From Hyalangium gracile (lineage in GTDB: Bacteria > Myxococcota > Myxococcia > Myxococcales > Myxococcaceae), in the NCBI RefSeq assembly GCF_020103725.1, contig NZ_JAHXBG010000005.1, forward strand, positions 434,001 through 498,000: a DNA stretch of 64,000 bases, given 5' to 3'. Under the pieces are notes generated by a model. The model was not told the origin of the DNA. It was given only the letters and a program-made list of their open reading frames with translations, and searched no databases. Shown here piece after piece: positions 36,524-45,914 of this stretch. Within the stretch, counting starts at the first letter, position 1. Each line of letters begins with the position of its first letter. Made by a program: the position numbers and the translations under genes.

Positions 36524-37255
36524 TCAGTCCCCCTCGGACTCCAGTGTCTCCCCCGCCAGCAGACGTGCTGGGTTGCCTCGCATGAGGCGAGCGAAGGCCT
36601 GCTCCCCTGCCCTGGAGCGCAGCTCCGCGAGCGCCCGCCCTACCCAGTCCCTCGCCCCCACCGGCGCGTGCAGATCCGTGGCGCCCAGCGCGTACAGCCC
36701 GTCCTCCAGGAAGGCGCGCGCCAGCTTCCTCGCCGTCCCTCCGTAGCGCCCGGTGAGCGCGCCCACGTCGAGTTGCAGCAGCGCCCCGGAGCGCACCGCC
36801 TCCGCCGCGCGCCCCTTGCGCTCGAACTCCAGGCAGCGCTCGGGGTGCGCGAGCACGGGCGTCACGCCCTTGGTGCGGATGCGGAAGAGGATGTCCAGCA
36901 GCGGCGGCACCGGCGTCGTGTACGGCAGCTCCACCAGCACGTACCGGCCCGCGCCCAGCATCCGCGCCGCGGGCGTGCCCAGGCCGCGCAGGAAGGCGTC
37001 ATCCAGCACGTTCTCCGCGTTGCGCCCCAGCGTCAGGGGGATCCGCTCCCGCTCCAGCGCGGCGCGCAGCTCGACGAGCCGGGACTCGATGACCTCTGGC
37101 GGCGCGTACTCGGGGCGCGCATGCGGGCTGGGCGCCACCGCCGAGAAGCCCAGGTCGACCAGCGCCCGCGCCATCTCCAGGCTGTCCTCCAGGGTCTTCG
37201 CCCCGTCGTCCACGCCCGGCAGCAAGTGGCAGTGCAGGTCGACCCAGCCGCTCAC
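36524..37255 (-). CDS. PHP-domain CpsB/CapC-type protein-tyrosine phosphatase
   Basis: A 243-residue cytoplasmic enzyme. Metal-binding motifs are DLHCHLLPGVDDG (residues 6-18), HARPEY, NAENVLDD, LAHPERC and ATDLHAP. These match the CpsB/YwqE tyrosine phosphatases that control capsular polysaccharide synthesis by dephosphorylating BY-kinases. GTG 37255 overlaps the yacG stop. No BY-kinase gene is present nearby, so its substrate may be elsewhere. Confidence 0.85.
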   Translation of the reverse strand: MSGWVDLHCHLLPGVDDGAKTLEDSLEMARALVDLGFSAVAPSPHARPEYAPPEVIESRLVELRAALERERIPLTLGRNAENVLDDAFLRGLGTPAARMLGAGRYVLVELPYTTPVPPLLDILFRIRTKGVTPVLAHPERCLEFERKGRAAEAVRSGALLQLDVGALTGRYGGTARKLARAFLEDGLYALGATDLHAPVGARDWVGRALAELRSRAGEQAFARLMRGNPARLLAGETLESEGD

Positions 37256-37455
37256 GCGTCGCTCCGCCGATCGGGATGCTCCGGCGGCAGCTCGTCCTCT
37301 CGCTCATCCGTCAGCCGCTCGGGCACGCGGTACTCCTCTCCCAGCCAGCGGCCGAGATCCACCGCCCGACAGCGGCGGGAGCAGAACGGGTACGAGACAT
37401 TCTCGGCGCGCGGCGCCACGGGCTTCTGGCAGATGGGGCAAACGGAGTGCGACAT
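37252..37455 (-). CDS. yacG: DNA gyrase inhibitor YacG (zinc-binding)
   Basis: A 67-residue protein with the zinc site CPICQKPV and FCSRRCRAVDLGRWL, the YacG signature. AGGAG 5 nt before ATG 37455 supports this start over the longer frame. Family members bind GyrB and block supercoiling. The C-terminal tail is acidic (TDEREDELPPEHPD), as usual. Confidence 0.92.
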   Translation of the reverse strand: MSHSVCPICQKPVAPRAENVSYPFCSRRCRAVDLGRWLGEEYRVPERLTDEREDELPPEHPDRRSDA

Positions 37456-37655
37456 GGTATCTCCTGGACTCATAAGCCCTGTGGTCGCCACGTTCCAGGG
37501 AGCGCAGCGGGCAGAGGCCCTGGTTTCCCACCAGGGCGGCAGAGGGATCTGTCACACCCACACCGTAATATTGCAACAGCCATGCAGCTCTCCCTACGAT
37601 GGCAGCAGACCGACCCAGCTGCCCCCGCGCTGTTCGGCGAGTCCCGGAGCGAACG
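37456..37655. promoter_or_regulatory. Divergent spacer before the envelope operon
   Basis: 200 nt between yacG and the first gene of the plus-strand envelope operon. An open frame from 37599 is joined to that gene but lacks similarity. No promoter could be assigned with confidence. Confidence 0.35.
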
Positions 37656-39881
37656 ATGAACCAGGCAATGAGCCGTCGTCTCCGCCCTTGCGGTCTGCTG
37701 CTGCTCGTCCCCGTGCTGATGGCGAGCACGTCCCCGAGCCTGGCGGTGACGGGTCCGCCGCATCACCTGGCCATCGTGGGGCTGCCCCCCGAGCTCCTGT
37801 TGAACGCCTGCATCCCGCTGTCCGTGGAGGTCCATGACAGCAACGGCGCGGAGGTCAAACCGCTGGCTCCCGTCCAGGTCACCCTGAGCAGCACCCTGCT
37901 CGGGGGCACCTTCCACGAATCGAGCTCCTGCACCAGTCCGCCGATCACCGCCGTGCTCATCCCGACGGACAACTCTGGCCGGCTGTTGTGGTTCCGGGCG
38001 TCCGTGCTCGGAGCGGTGGCGCTCTCCGCTTCCGATGGGATGGGGGGACTGGATGATGCCGGCTCCGGGGTGCGCTCCGTGGTGGCGTCCCTCACCAGCC
38101 GGCTCGAGCTCTCCGGGGTGCCGCCGCTCGTGCAGGCCGGAGTTCCGATCACCGTCACCGTGACGGCGAAGAACGCCAACGGCATCGCCTCTGGCTACGC
38201 GGGCACCATCCACTTCACCTCCACAGCGCCTCGCAAGGTGCTCCCGCAGGACTACACCTTCAATCCGGCGCTGGACGGAGGCTCGAAGTCGTTCTCCGTC
38301 ACGTTCCAGTCCACCGGCGCATGGGAGCTGAAGGTCGAGGACCTCCATGACATGGTGCTCCAGCACCAGCTTCCCAGCATCCCGGTGGCACCGGGCCCTG
38401 CCTTGCGCTTCGAGGTGGTCGTGCCCCCGCTCGTCACGGCCGGAGAGCAGTTCGAGGTCCGGGTCATCCCCCGAGACGCGGAAGGGAACGAGGCGTCCTT
38501 CGCCGGCCAGGTGAAGTTCTCGACGACGGTGCCCAAGTTCAAGCTCCCGGAGGACACGAGCTCCCACTATCAGTTCCCCACGGAGTTCAACGCCACGCTC
38601 TACAGCGCCAGCCCGACGCAGCAGACCATCACGGTGACCGATCTGTCTTCCGGCCAGGGCATCACGGGCAGTGGCCAGACCGTGGTCCAGCATGGCCCGC
38701 TGGCGAGGATCGCGGTGAAGACGTCTCCCAACCCGGTGCCCGCCTGCGGGCATGTGAAGATCGAGCTGGAAGCGCTGGACGCCTGGGACAATGTGCTGGT
38801 GGACGAGCCCATCACCGGAGTGTCGATCTGCAAGCCCCAGAGCCGCTCCGCAACCTTCGTCAGCACCACCCTCCAGACCTCGATCCCCTCCAGCTACTGC
38901 ATCAGCGGCGTGCTCATGGGACGGGCAGAGGCGCTCTGGAAGAACTCGGAGGGTGAAGACGTCGAGTTCTCCCTCTCCTACGGCTCCAGCGGGAGGACGT
39001 CCTTCACGGTCGTCTGGGAGGAGGGACTGCCCAACCCCGCCACCTCGACCCTGAAGTTCTCCGAGAGCTCCGAGCCCCTGCCCGCGCTGCGCACGTACAC
39101 GGGACAGCTCACGCTGGAGCTCGACCTGCGCGATGGGTGCGGCAAGCCGGTGGAGCTGGACTCGGGCCAGACCCTCACCTTTGCCTCCGACACGGCGCTC
39201 ACCCTCTCCCAGCCTCCCGTCCAGGTGCAGCCCGGTCGGTGGACGGTCACCGCTCGGCTGCCGGAGTGCCCGGAGAACCCGTCGCAGTCCCTGGCCATCT
39301 GGCCGCTCATCGACAACGAGCCGCTGTACAGATCGACCAGCCAGCGCTTCGAGCGGCGCGTGCTGCCGCACTGCATCCCCCCCGCCGTGCAGATCGAGGT
39401 GCTCACTCCCAGCGAGCCCGTGAGCACGGAGCCCGGCGCCATGGTGGAGTTCGAGGTGAAGGTGTCGAACTCGGAAGACCCGCCCATCACCGATGGCCTG
39501 CTGATGGTGTCCGCCAATGGGCTGACGGTGCTCTCGGCCAGCCTCGACAACCAACCCCTCGCGGCCAAGGGAGAGGGGTTCGTGCTCCCGGAGCTGCGCA
39601 AGGACGCGCCCCAGACGGTGAGGCTCACCGCCCAGGTCTCCGTGACGTCCTCGAAAGAGGTGAAGGCCCACGTGTGGTGCGCCCACTCGGATGGCACCCT
39701 GCTCACCGAGAAGAAGAGCGTGGTCTTCAATCCGGGGGAGGTCGGGGTGGACGTCGGCTGTGGCTGCCACGCCGCCACGCTGCCAGGCCAGGTGTGGCCC
39801 TGGCTCGCCCTGCTCCTGGCGGCATCGCGCCCCTGGGAGCGTTTGCGTAGACTGCGGCGCAGCGAAAGGAACCACCTCTAG
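37656..39881 (+). CDS. Surface protein with Ig-like repeats and MYXO-CTERM-like tail
   Basis: 741 residues. ATG 37656 has GGAG 8 nt upstream. A signal peptide (LRPCGLLLLVPVLMASTSPSLA) is followed by at least five Ig-like/big-domain repeats, with repeated patterns such as PLSVEVHDSNG, GVPITVTVTAKNANG, GEQFEVRVIPRDAEGNEASF and LELDLRDGCGKPVELD. The tail GCGCHAATLPGQVWPWLALLLAASRPWERLRRLRR has the Cys-rich motif, helix and basic end of MYXO-CTERM sorting signals, though with a longer tail than usual. It probably displays on the cell surface or is released. First gene of a six-gene operon. Confidence 0.78.
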   Translation: MNQAMSRRLRPCGLLLLVPVLMASTSPSLAVTGPPHHLAIVGLPPELLLNACIPLSVEVHDSNGAEVKPLAPVQVTLSSTLLGGTFHESSSCTSPPITAVLIPTDNSGRLLWFRASVLGAVALSASDGMGGLDDAGSGVRSVVASLTSRLELSGVPPLVQAGVPITVTVTAKNANGIASGYAGTIHFTSTAPRKVLPQDYTFNPALDGGSKSFSVTFQSTGAWELKVEDLHDMVLQHQLPSIPVAPGPALRFEVVVPPLVTAGEQFEVRVIPRDAEGNEASFAGQVKFSTTVPKFKLPEDTSSHYQFPTEFNATLYSASPTQQTITVTDLSSGQGITGSGQTVVQHGPLARIAVKTSPNPVPACGHVKIELEALDAWDNVLVDEPITGVSICKPQSRSATFVSTTLQTSIPSSYCISGVLMGRAEALWKNSEGEDVEFSLSYGSSGRTSFTVVWEEGLPNPATSTLKFSESSEPLPALRTYTGQLTLELDLRDGCGKPVELDSGQTLTFASDTALTLSQPPVQVQPGRWTVTARLPECPENPSQSLAIWPLIDNEPLYRSTSQRFERRVLPHCIPPAVQIEVLTPSEPVSTEPGAMVEFEVKVSNSEDPPITDGLLMVSANGLTVLSASLDNQPLAAKGEGFVLPELRKDAPQTVRLTAQVSVTSSKEVKAHVWCAHSDGTLLTEKKSVVFNPGEVGVDVGCGCHAATLPGQVWPWLALLLAASRPWERLRRLRRSERNHL

Positions 39882-39886
39882 GCGCC

Positions 39887-41338
39887 ATGTCGGCAGCGAC
39901 TCTCACTCTCTTGGTCCTGACTCTGACGGGTCAGGCTGTCGCGCTGCGCTCCGACAAGCCCTTCGTCACCTCCGAGGACAGCGCGCAGGTCGAGGTCAGC
40001 GTGCTCGATGACTCGGGCCGCCCGCTGCGAGACGCGCAGGTGTCGCTCACCGTCAACATCGGCTCCCTCACTGAGCCCGTCCCCTCCCAGGACGGCACGT
40101 TCACCGCCACCTACAAGCCGCCCTCCCAGGAGGGCCCCCAGGTCGCCCTGCTCCATGCGACGGTGCGGCAGGGAGCACGGAGCTCCGGGGCCTGGCTCGC
40201 CCTGCCCGTCCATGGGTCCCACCGCCTGCGAGTCCAGGCTCCGCCTCGAGCGCGCGTGCGGGTGTCGATCGGCGCTGCCTCCTATGGGCCCGTGACGGCC
40301 TCGGCCAGCGGCGAGGCCCTGCTCCCCGTGAAGCTTCCCCCCGGCGCAGAGAGCGCGCAGGTGACGATCACCGACCGCGCGGGAAAGAGCCGCACGCAGA
40401 CGGTGCCCCTGCCCGCGCCCAGGTTCGCTCGCGTCCAGCTCGTGGCGCTGGAGCCTCCCGTCCAGGGCAGGACCGTCCGGCTGCAGGGGTTCGTCGTGGA
40501 TGACAGCGGCAACCCGGCCGTGGCCCTCCCTGCGCTCACCGTGAGCGCGGAGCAGGGCTCGCTGGGCCCCATCGAGCCGAAGGAGGGCGGCGTCTTCGAG
40601 CTCCCCTACACCGCCTCCACGAGCAGCTCGGCGCCGGTGACGATCTCCGCCTCACCGCTCGAAGAGGCCGAGCGCTCGGCCTCGCTCCAGGTCGAGCCGC
40701 TCCCGGCCGCTGCCGGCACGGCGACGGATCCGCGAGCGACGACCCAGGATCCCGCGGTGGCCTCCTCGGGAGCGACTACACCTGAGTCGCAGCGGATGCC
40801 GTGGCAGCGCACGCTCGGCGCCTTCTTTTTCGCGCACACCAACACCGCCGCGGCGAACGGGTTCGGGCTCCAGGCGCAGGGCGCGCTCCGGCTCGGCACG
40901 CTGCCGCTGGAGGGCCTGGCGCTGCTCGAGCTTCGAGGCAATGGGGACGTGAGTGAGACCATCGGCCGGGACGGGCCCAATCCGGTGACCAAGACGTTCA
41001 GCCTCGACGGCCTGGGCCTCCGGCTCGGCGCGCGCTGGAGCCACCCGTTCCTGGCTCGGGGCGTGCTCTTCGCGGATGCGAGCCTGGGCTTCCTGGCCAT
41101 GGGCGGAGAGGTGCTCCTGAAAGACCTCCAGGAGAACGAGCGGAGGGAGGATGTCCGCTCGGTGGGGCCCTCCGCCTCCGTGGGCGGCGGCCTCGCGTGG
41201 CCCCTGGGTCCAGGCAGCCTGTGCGGCCAGCTCCACTGGGCCTACGCACCGGGACGCGGGCTCGTGAGCGGAAACCTGGGTGGGTTGTCGTTCGGCGTGG
41301 GCTATCAGCTCTCCTTCGGTGGGAGGACACGTCCATGA
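39887..41338 (+). CDS. Envelope protein with Ig-like domains and C-terminal barrel-like region
   Basis: 483 residues, 5 nt after the previous stop. After a signal peptide (LTLLVLTLTGQAVA), two Ig-like/invasin-type domains appear (ALRSDKPFVTSEDSAQVEVSVLDDSGRPLRDAQV; VRLQGFVVDDSGNPAVALPALTV). From about residue 300, alternating beta strands (LGAFFFAHTNTAAANGFGLQAQGALRLG ... LSFGVGYQLSFG) look like an outer-membrane barrel. This suggests an outer-membrane anchor for the first gene product. Family unknown. Confidence 0.65.
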   Translation: MSAATLTLLVLTLTGQAVALRSDKPFVTSEDSAQVEVSVLDDSGRPLRDAQVSLTVNIGSLTEPVPSQDGTFTATYKPPSQEGPQVALLHATVRQGARSSGAWLALPVHGSHRLRVQAPPRARVRVSIGAASYGPVTASASGEALLPVKLPPGAESAQVTITDRAGKSRTQTVPLPAPRFARVQLVALEPPVQGRTVRLQGFVVDDSGNPAVALPALTVSAEQGSLGPIEPKEGGVFELPYTASTSSSAPVTISASPLEEAERSASLQVEPLPAAAGTATDPRATTQDPAVASSGATTPESQRMPWQRTLGAFFFAHTNTAAANGFGLQAQGALRLGTLPLEGLALLELRGNGDVSETIGRDGPNPVTKTFSLDGLGLRLGARWSHPFLARGVLFADASLGFLAMGGEVLLKDLQENERREDVRSVGPSASVGGGLAWPLGPGSLCGQLHWAYAPGRGLVSGNLGGLSFGVGYQLSFGGRTRP

Positions 41339-42162
41339 GCCGGTGCGCGATGGCGCTCCTGGTCGCGCTCCTGGGCGGCGTCGCCGTGGCGGCTCCTCCC
41401 TCGCCCGAGGCTTCCGGGACGGTGTGGATCACCCTGCGGCCGCAGAGCTCCCTTCCCTTGAAGAGCCCGCGCGTCCAGGTCGGCGGCAAGGACGCCGTCG
41501 CCTCGGGCGGAGCGTTCCGCGTGGACGGGCTCGCCTCCGGTCCGGTGGTCCTCACCGCCTCGGCCGAGGGCTATCAGCCCGTGGAGCGCAAGGTGCTCGT
41601 TCCCGCGGGAGGCCAGGCCAGCGTCTTCCTGCCGCTCGAGCGCATCCCTGGCCCTGGCACCGTGAAGGGGCGCGTCCTCCAAGAGCAGGGCCGTGAGGGG
41701 ACGAAGGTCCCGCTCGCCGACGTCGAGGTGCAGCTCGGCGGCAAGGTGGTGGCCCGGAGCGATGCGGAGGGCGTGTTCGTGGTAGCCGAGGCCGGCCCTG
41801 GTCCCGTCACGCTCAAGCTCGCCGGCGCCGGAGTCCGTCCCCAGGAGGAGGTGGTGGTCGTCCCCTCCCACGGCGAGGCCTCCGTCGAGGTCGTCCTGCA
41901 GAAGGGCGAGGAGATCCGCGCCTGGATGCGAGGACGCGTGCGCTCCACCCAGGGCCGCCCCGTCGTGGCCACCCTGCGGATCGCGGAGGCTCGCATCAAG
42001 GCCCGCACCCGCCCGTCGGGAGACTTCGAGTTCCGCCTGCCCGCGGGCCGCTACCACGTGACCTTCGAGGCGCGAGGCTATGTCCCGCAGACGAAGGTCG
42101 TCGACGTGGCCGCCGGAGATCAGGCGCTGTTCTACGTGGATCTGTCGCCCCTGGAGAACTGA
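41335..42162 (+). CDS. Secreted protein with carboxypeptidase-regulatory-like domains
   Basis: 275 residues, coupled to the previous gene by an ATGA overlap. A signal peptide (MALLVALLGGVAVA) precedes three beta-sandwich repeats of the CarboxypepD_reg type: VFLPLERIPGPGTVKGRV, VEVQLGGKVVARSDAEGVFVV, and RGRVRSTQGRPVVATL ... YHVTFEARGYVPQ. They resemble binding or assembly modules in secreted proteins. No catalytic motif was found. It is likely a periplasmic partner of neighbours. Confidence 0.75.
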   Translation: MSRCAMALLVALLGGVAVAAPPSPEASGTVWITLRPQSSLPLKSPRVQVGGKDAVASGGAFRVDGLASGPVVLTASAEGYQPVERKVLVPAGGQASVFLPLERIPGPGTVKGRVLQEQGREGTKVPLADVEVQLGGKVVARSDAEGVFVVAEAGPGPVTLKLAGAGVRPQEEVVVVPSHGEASVEVVLQKGEEIRAWMRGRVRSTQGRPVVATLRIAEARIKARTRPSGDFEFRLPAGRYHVTFEARGYVPQTKVVDVAAGDQALFYVDLSPLEN

Positions 42163-42165
42163 GCC

Positions 42166-44106
42166 GTGCGTGCCCTGTCCCTCACGCTCCCGCTGTTCCT
42201 GCTCCTCTGGGGATGCGAGGGGTGTGACCCGAAGCAGCCCGCCACGCCCGACGCCTCCGCGGTCGCGCAGCTGGCGACGCTCACCCAGCTCCAGGGCCAG
42301 GTGACGGTGCTGCGAGACGCGGCCTCCCGCCCGGCTCGCGCGGACGAGCCGCTCTACCCTGGCGAGACCGTGCAGACCGGGCCTGGGAGCTCGGCGCGCG
42401 TGCGGTACGTCAACGGCGCGGAGGTGGAGGTGGCCGAGAACAGCCGCTTCCGCGTGAACGGCGCTCCCGGTGCGCTCTCCCTCGAGCTGGAGGAGGGGCG
42501 GATCATCTCGAGCTCCGCCCAGGCCACCGGGGGCAGCGGGCTCACCATCACGGGCCGCTTCGGCCGGGCGGAGATGGTGACCGCCGCGGAGATGGTGTTC
42601 GACCTGCGCGAGAAGGATCCCAAGCTGACGCTCCAGTACGGAGAGATCCGCGTGATCGGCCCGGACGGACAGGCAGTCCCCGTCGTGGCGGGCGAGGAGC
42701 TCTCACTCTCGCTCAGCAAGCCCTCGCAGCCCCCCACGTCCGCGCCCGTCGTTGTCGCCGAGGAGATCGTCTTCACCCTCAAGCCCCAGGGCGGCAAGGC
42801 CCGCGTGCGGGGCGCGCAGGATGCCGCCTTCACTGACGTCTCCCCGGACCAGAGCCGCGAGCTCGGCCGCGGCGCGGCGTTCGAGATCCCCGCGAATGCC
42901 AGCGCGCGCCTGTCCTCCAGCGCGCTGAAGGTGAGCCTCTCCGGAGACACCGCCGGGACGATCACCGAGGCCTCCCGCCAGGGCGACCAGAGCGCCTACG
43001 CCCTGCAGCTCAGCCGCGGCAGGGCGCGGCTCCAGTTCGCCGCCGGCAAGCACTCCCTGAAGCTGACCGACGGCCGAGGCGAGGTCGAGCTCAAGGTCTC
43101 CGAGCAGAGCACGGTCTCCGTGAGCAATCCCCAGGCGGGCGCCACCCTGACGGTCCTCACCGGGAAGGCGGAGCTGGTCGCCGACGGGAAGACCACGGTC
43201 CTCGGGGCGGGCGAGGCAGTGCAGCGCTCCTCCGCGTCACCCCAGGCCGCGCGAGACGCAGCCCCCGCGCTGGTGCTTCCGCCCGATGCGAAGGCGGCGC
43301 GGGTGTTCACCGACGGGCTGCCAGGCGCGGGCATCCAGGTCCCCTCCTCTTCCGGAAGCCCGCTGCGGGTGGAGGTGGCGGATGAGCCCTCCTTCCGCGA
43401 GCCCCTGCTCGCCGGCCGCGTGGGCGAGGACTGGGTGCGCGTCGATCCACCCACCCGGGGAGAGCTCCACTGGCGCTTCCTCGGCGAGGACGGGAGCGTG
43501 CGCACGCAGGGCTCGGCCCGCTTCCAGCCAGATCGCGGCCGCTCCTCGCTGGCCGGCCAGAGTCCCAAGGCCGAGGTGCTCGAGACGGGCCTCAAGGCCA
43601 CGGTGTACTTCCAGAGCGCGGTGCCCTCGCTGCGCTTCAGCTTCGAGCCCCGCTCCGGCGCGCGCTCCTACCAGCTGCGCATCTACCGGGCCTCGGACGT
43701 GAAGAAGCCGCTCCTCCAGCGGGTGACGAAGGAGAACCAGTACAACCTGGAGCCCGGCGCGCTCGGAGAGGGCAGCTACCTCTGGTACGTGGCGGCCCTG
43801 GGCCCGGGCGGCGACGAGCTCGCCGGTGGCCGCATGAACAAGCTCGACCTGGTGTACGACAATGAGCGCAGGGGGCTGGCCCTCAGCCGTCCCCGTCCCG
43901 GCGAGCGCCTGGGGCGCGGCGACGTGCCCGTGGAGGGTGTGGTCCCTCTGGGCTCCCGGCTCTTCGTCAACGGGAAGGCCGTGACACTGGATGGCAAGGG
44001 GCGCTTCTCCCAGCGTGTGCCCGCCACCCCCGTCCTGGTGTTCCGTCTCGTCTCGGGTCAAGGCGAGGCATACTGGGTCCGTACGCTCCGGAGCGACCGG
44101 CCATGA
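42166..44106 (+). CDS. Lipoprotein with two FecR-like domains
   Basis: 646 residues from GTG 42166. The signal peptide ends in lipobox LLWGC (Cys17). Residues about 40-180 contain a FecR domain (GQVTVLRDAAS, ETVQTGPGSSARVRYVNGAEVEVAENSRFRV), and residues about 270-355 look like a second one. The rest is Ig/fibronectin-like (RFSFEPRSGARSYQLRIYRA). FecR proteins pass signals to sigma factors in other bacteria; here the sigma factor is replaced by the kinase encoded next. The pairing with a kinase is inference from the ATGA overlap at 44103. Confidence 0.82.
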   Translation: MRALSLTLPLFLLLWGCEGCDPKQPATPDASAVAQLATLTQLQGQVTVLRDAASRPARADEPLYPGETVQTGPGSSARVRYVNGAEVEVAENSRFRVNGAPGALSLELEEGRIISSSAQATGGSGLTITGRFGRAEMVTAAEMVFDLREKDPKLTLQYGEIRVIGPDGQAVPVVAGEELSLSLSKPSQPPTSAPVVVAEEIVFTLKPQGGKARVRGAQDAAFTDVSPDQSRELGRGAAFEIPANASARLSSSALKVSLSGDTAGTITEASRQGDQSAYALQLSRGRARLQFAAGKHSLKLTDGRGEVELKVSEQSTVSVSNPQAGATLTVLTGKAELVADGKTTVLGAGEAVQRSSASPQAARDAAPALVLPPDAKAARVFTDGLPGAGIQVPSSSGSPLRVEVADEPSFREPLLAGRVGEDWVRVDPPTRGELHWRFLGEDGSVRTQGSARFQPDRGRSSLAGQSPKAEVLETGLKATVYFQSAVPSLRFSFEPRSGARSYQLRIYRASDVKKPLLQRVTKENQYNLEPGALGEGSYLWYVAALGPGGDELAGGRMNKLDLVYDNERRGLALSRPRPGERLGRGDVPVEGVVPLGSRLFVNGKAVTLDGKGRFSQRVPATPVLVFRLVSGQGEAYWVRTLRSDRP

Positions 44107-45875
44107 CGTCCTCACCCGCGGTGGTTTCCATGACCCGCTCCCTCACGACACCCCGCCGCTTCGGCAAGTACATCCTCATCCGCAAGCTCGCCGAGGGCGG
44201 CATGGCGGAGATCTACCTCGCCAAGCAGATCGGCGCGGAGGGCTTCGAGCGGGACGTGGTGATCAAGTGCATGCTCGATCACATCACCCAGTATCGGGAG
44301 TTCGTCTCGATGTTCCTGGATGAGGCGCGGCTCGCGGCGCGGCTGCACCATCCGAACATCGTCCAGATCACCGACCTGGGTGTGGCCGACGATCGGTACT
44401 TCATCTGCATGGAGTACCTGGCCGGCGAGGACCTGGACGCGGTGATCGCCGCCTCCCACTACAAGGGGCAGGCCGTCCCCATCCCGATCGCCGCCCGCAT
44501 CATGCTCTCGACGCTCGAGGGCCTGGAGTTCGCCCACAAGTACGAGGAAGAGGGCCAGCCCACGGGGCTCGTCCACCGCGACATCTCCCCGTCGAACATC
44601 TTCGTCACCTACCAGGGCACGGTGAAGGTGCTCGACTTCGGCATCGCCAAGGCCTCGTCGCGGATGACGCAGACGCAGCCCGGGCTGCTCAAGGGCAAGT
44701 GGGGCTACATGTCCCCGGAGCAGGCCCGGGGCGAGCCCATCGATGCCCGCAGCGATCTGTTCTCGCTGGGCGTCACCTTCCACGAGCTGCTCACCGCCCG
44801 CCGCGTCTTCGAGCGCGACACCGAGATCGGCGTGCTGCTGGCGCTGATGGACCAGCCCATCCCTCCGCCGAGCGCCCACCGCCCGGAGATCCCCCCGGAG
44901 CTCGATCGGATCGTCATGCGGGCGCTGGAGCGGCGCCGGGATGATCGCTACGCGAGCGCCTCCGAGATGCGGGCCGAGCTGGAGGAAGTGCTCCGGGGCA
45001 CCTCGTCGATCCCGGGCATGTCCCAGCTCGCCCAGTACATGCAGGGGCTGTTCGGTGCGGCGGACGTGGAGCGGAAGACGAAGATCCCTCCCCTCTCCCA
45101 GCTCGGAGTCCACACCCTGCTCCAGCGGCAGGAGGATCCCGTCGGCTTCGAGAAGACGATGGTGCGGCCCTCGGATCCCGGTGGGATCCCCGCCGTCGCT
45201 CAGCAGGGAACCGGCGTCGTCTCCGCGGTCGCACCGGCCGCCCTCCATCCCGTCCCGCAGGTGCCCGCCGCGCCCGTGCCCGCGAGCCCTCCGCCCGCGC
45301 GCAGCGCCGGCCTGTCCATGGCCATCGGAGCGCTGGGAGCCGTGGCGCTGCTGGCGCTGGGCGGAGGCGCGGTCTGGTACTTCATGCCTCGGACGGAGCA
45401 GCCCGCTCCCGTCGTCATGGCGCCCCAGCCCGTGGCCCCTCCAGCTCCCGTGGCGGCGACACCTCCCGCGCCCACTCCACCCGCTCCCGCTCCCGCGCCC
45501 GCGCCTCCCGAGCCTCCGGCGCCCGTGGCGAGCCCCGAGAAGCCCCCCGAGCCGACGACGAAGGTGGAGTCACCGCCTGCCCGTCCTTCCCGGCTGACGG
45601 CCAAGGAGATCGCCGCCACGCTGCGCAAGCACTCGAGCAAGATGCTCGAGTGTGGCCAGCAGTTCCGCGCCGATGTCCCCAAGGGCCGCCAGGTGAAGCT
45701 CATGATGACGGTGAAGAACTCGGGCGAGGTGCGGGACGTCAGGGTGTCAGAGCCCGCAAACATCGCGCCAGCGCTGGCGAAGTGCCTGGAGGGCCGACTG
45801 AAGCAGGTCCGCTTCCCTCGCAACAACCATCAGCCCGAGCTGGTCATCGAGCAGCCGCTGCGGTTCAACGACTGA
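44103..45875 (+). CDS. Transmembrane Ser/Thr protein kinase with AgmX/PglI-type C-terminal domain
   Basis: 590 residues, coupled to the FecR gene. The kinase domain (residues 20-297) has the Gly loop LAEGGMAEIYLA, K55, E74, catalytic D160 in HRDISPSN and metal-binding D178 in DFGIAK. The usual Lys of HRDxK is Ser, a variant seen in other myxobacterial kinases. A Pro-rich region, one membrane helix (about 394-415) and a second Pro/Ala linker lead to an AgmX/PglI-type domain at the end (IAATLRKHSSKMLECGQQ), which is probably periplasmic. It could sense envelope state through its neighbours and phosphorylate cytoplasmic targets. Confidence 0.9.
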   Translation: MTSSPAVVSMTRSLTTPRRFGKYILIRKLAEGGMAEIYLAKQIGAEGFERDVVIKCMLDHITQYREFVSMFLDEARLAARLHHPNIVQITDLGVADDRYFICMEYLAGEDLDAVIAASHYKGQAVPIPIAARIMLSTLEGLEFAHKYEEEGQPTGLVHRDISPSNIFVTYQGTVKVLDFGIAKASSRMTQTQPGLLKGKWGYMSPEQARGEPIDARSDLFSLGVTFHELLTARRVFERDTEIGVLLALMDQPIPPPSAHRPEIPPELDRIVMRALERRRDDRYASASEMRAELEEVLRGTSSIPGMSQLAQYMQGLFGAADVERKTKIPPLSQLGVHTLLQRQEDPVGFEKTMVRPSDPGGIPAVAQQGTGVVSAVAPAALHPVPQVPAAPVPASPPPARSAGLSMAIGALGAVALLALGGGAVWYFMPRTEQPAPVVMAPQPVAPPAPVAATPPAPTPPAPAPAPAPPEPPAPVASPEKPPEPTTKVESPPARPSRLTAKEIAATLRKHSSKMLECGQQFRADVPKGRQVKLMMTVKNSGEVRDVRVSEPANIAPALAKCLEGRLKQVRFPRNNHQPELVIEQPLRFND

Positions 45876-45914
45876 CATGCGTCCGGGTGGAGTCCAACAC
45901 GGGAAGTCCCTGGC

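Noticed and set aside
37470-39875. 801-codon minus-strand frame opposite the MYXO-CTERM-like gene
   Set aside because: It has no recognisable motif, and the composition fits a shadow. The plus strand has signal peptide, Ig-like repeats and a C-terminal sorting motif.
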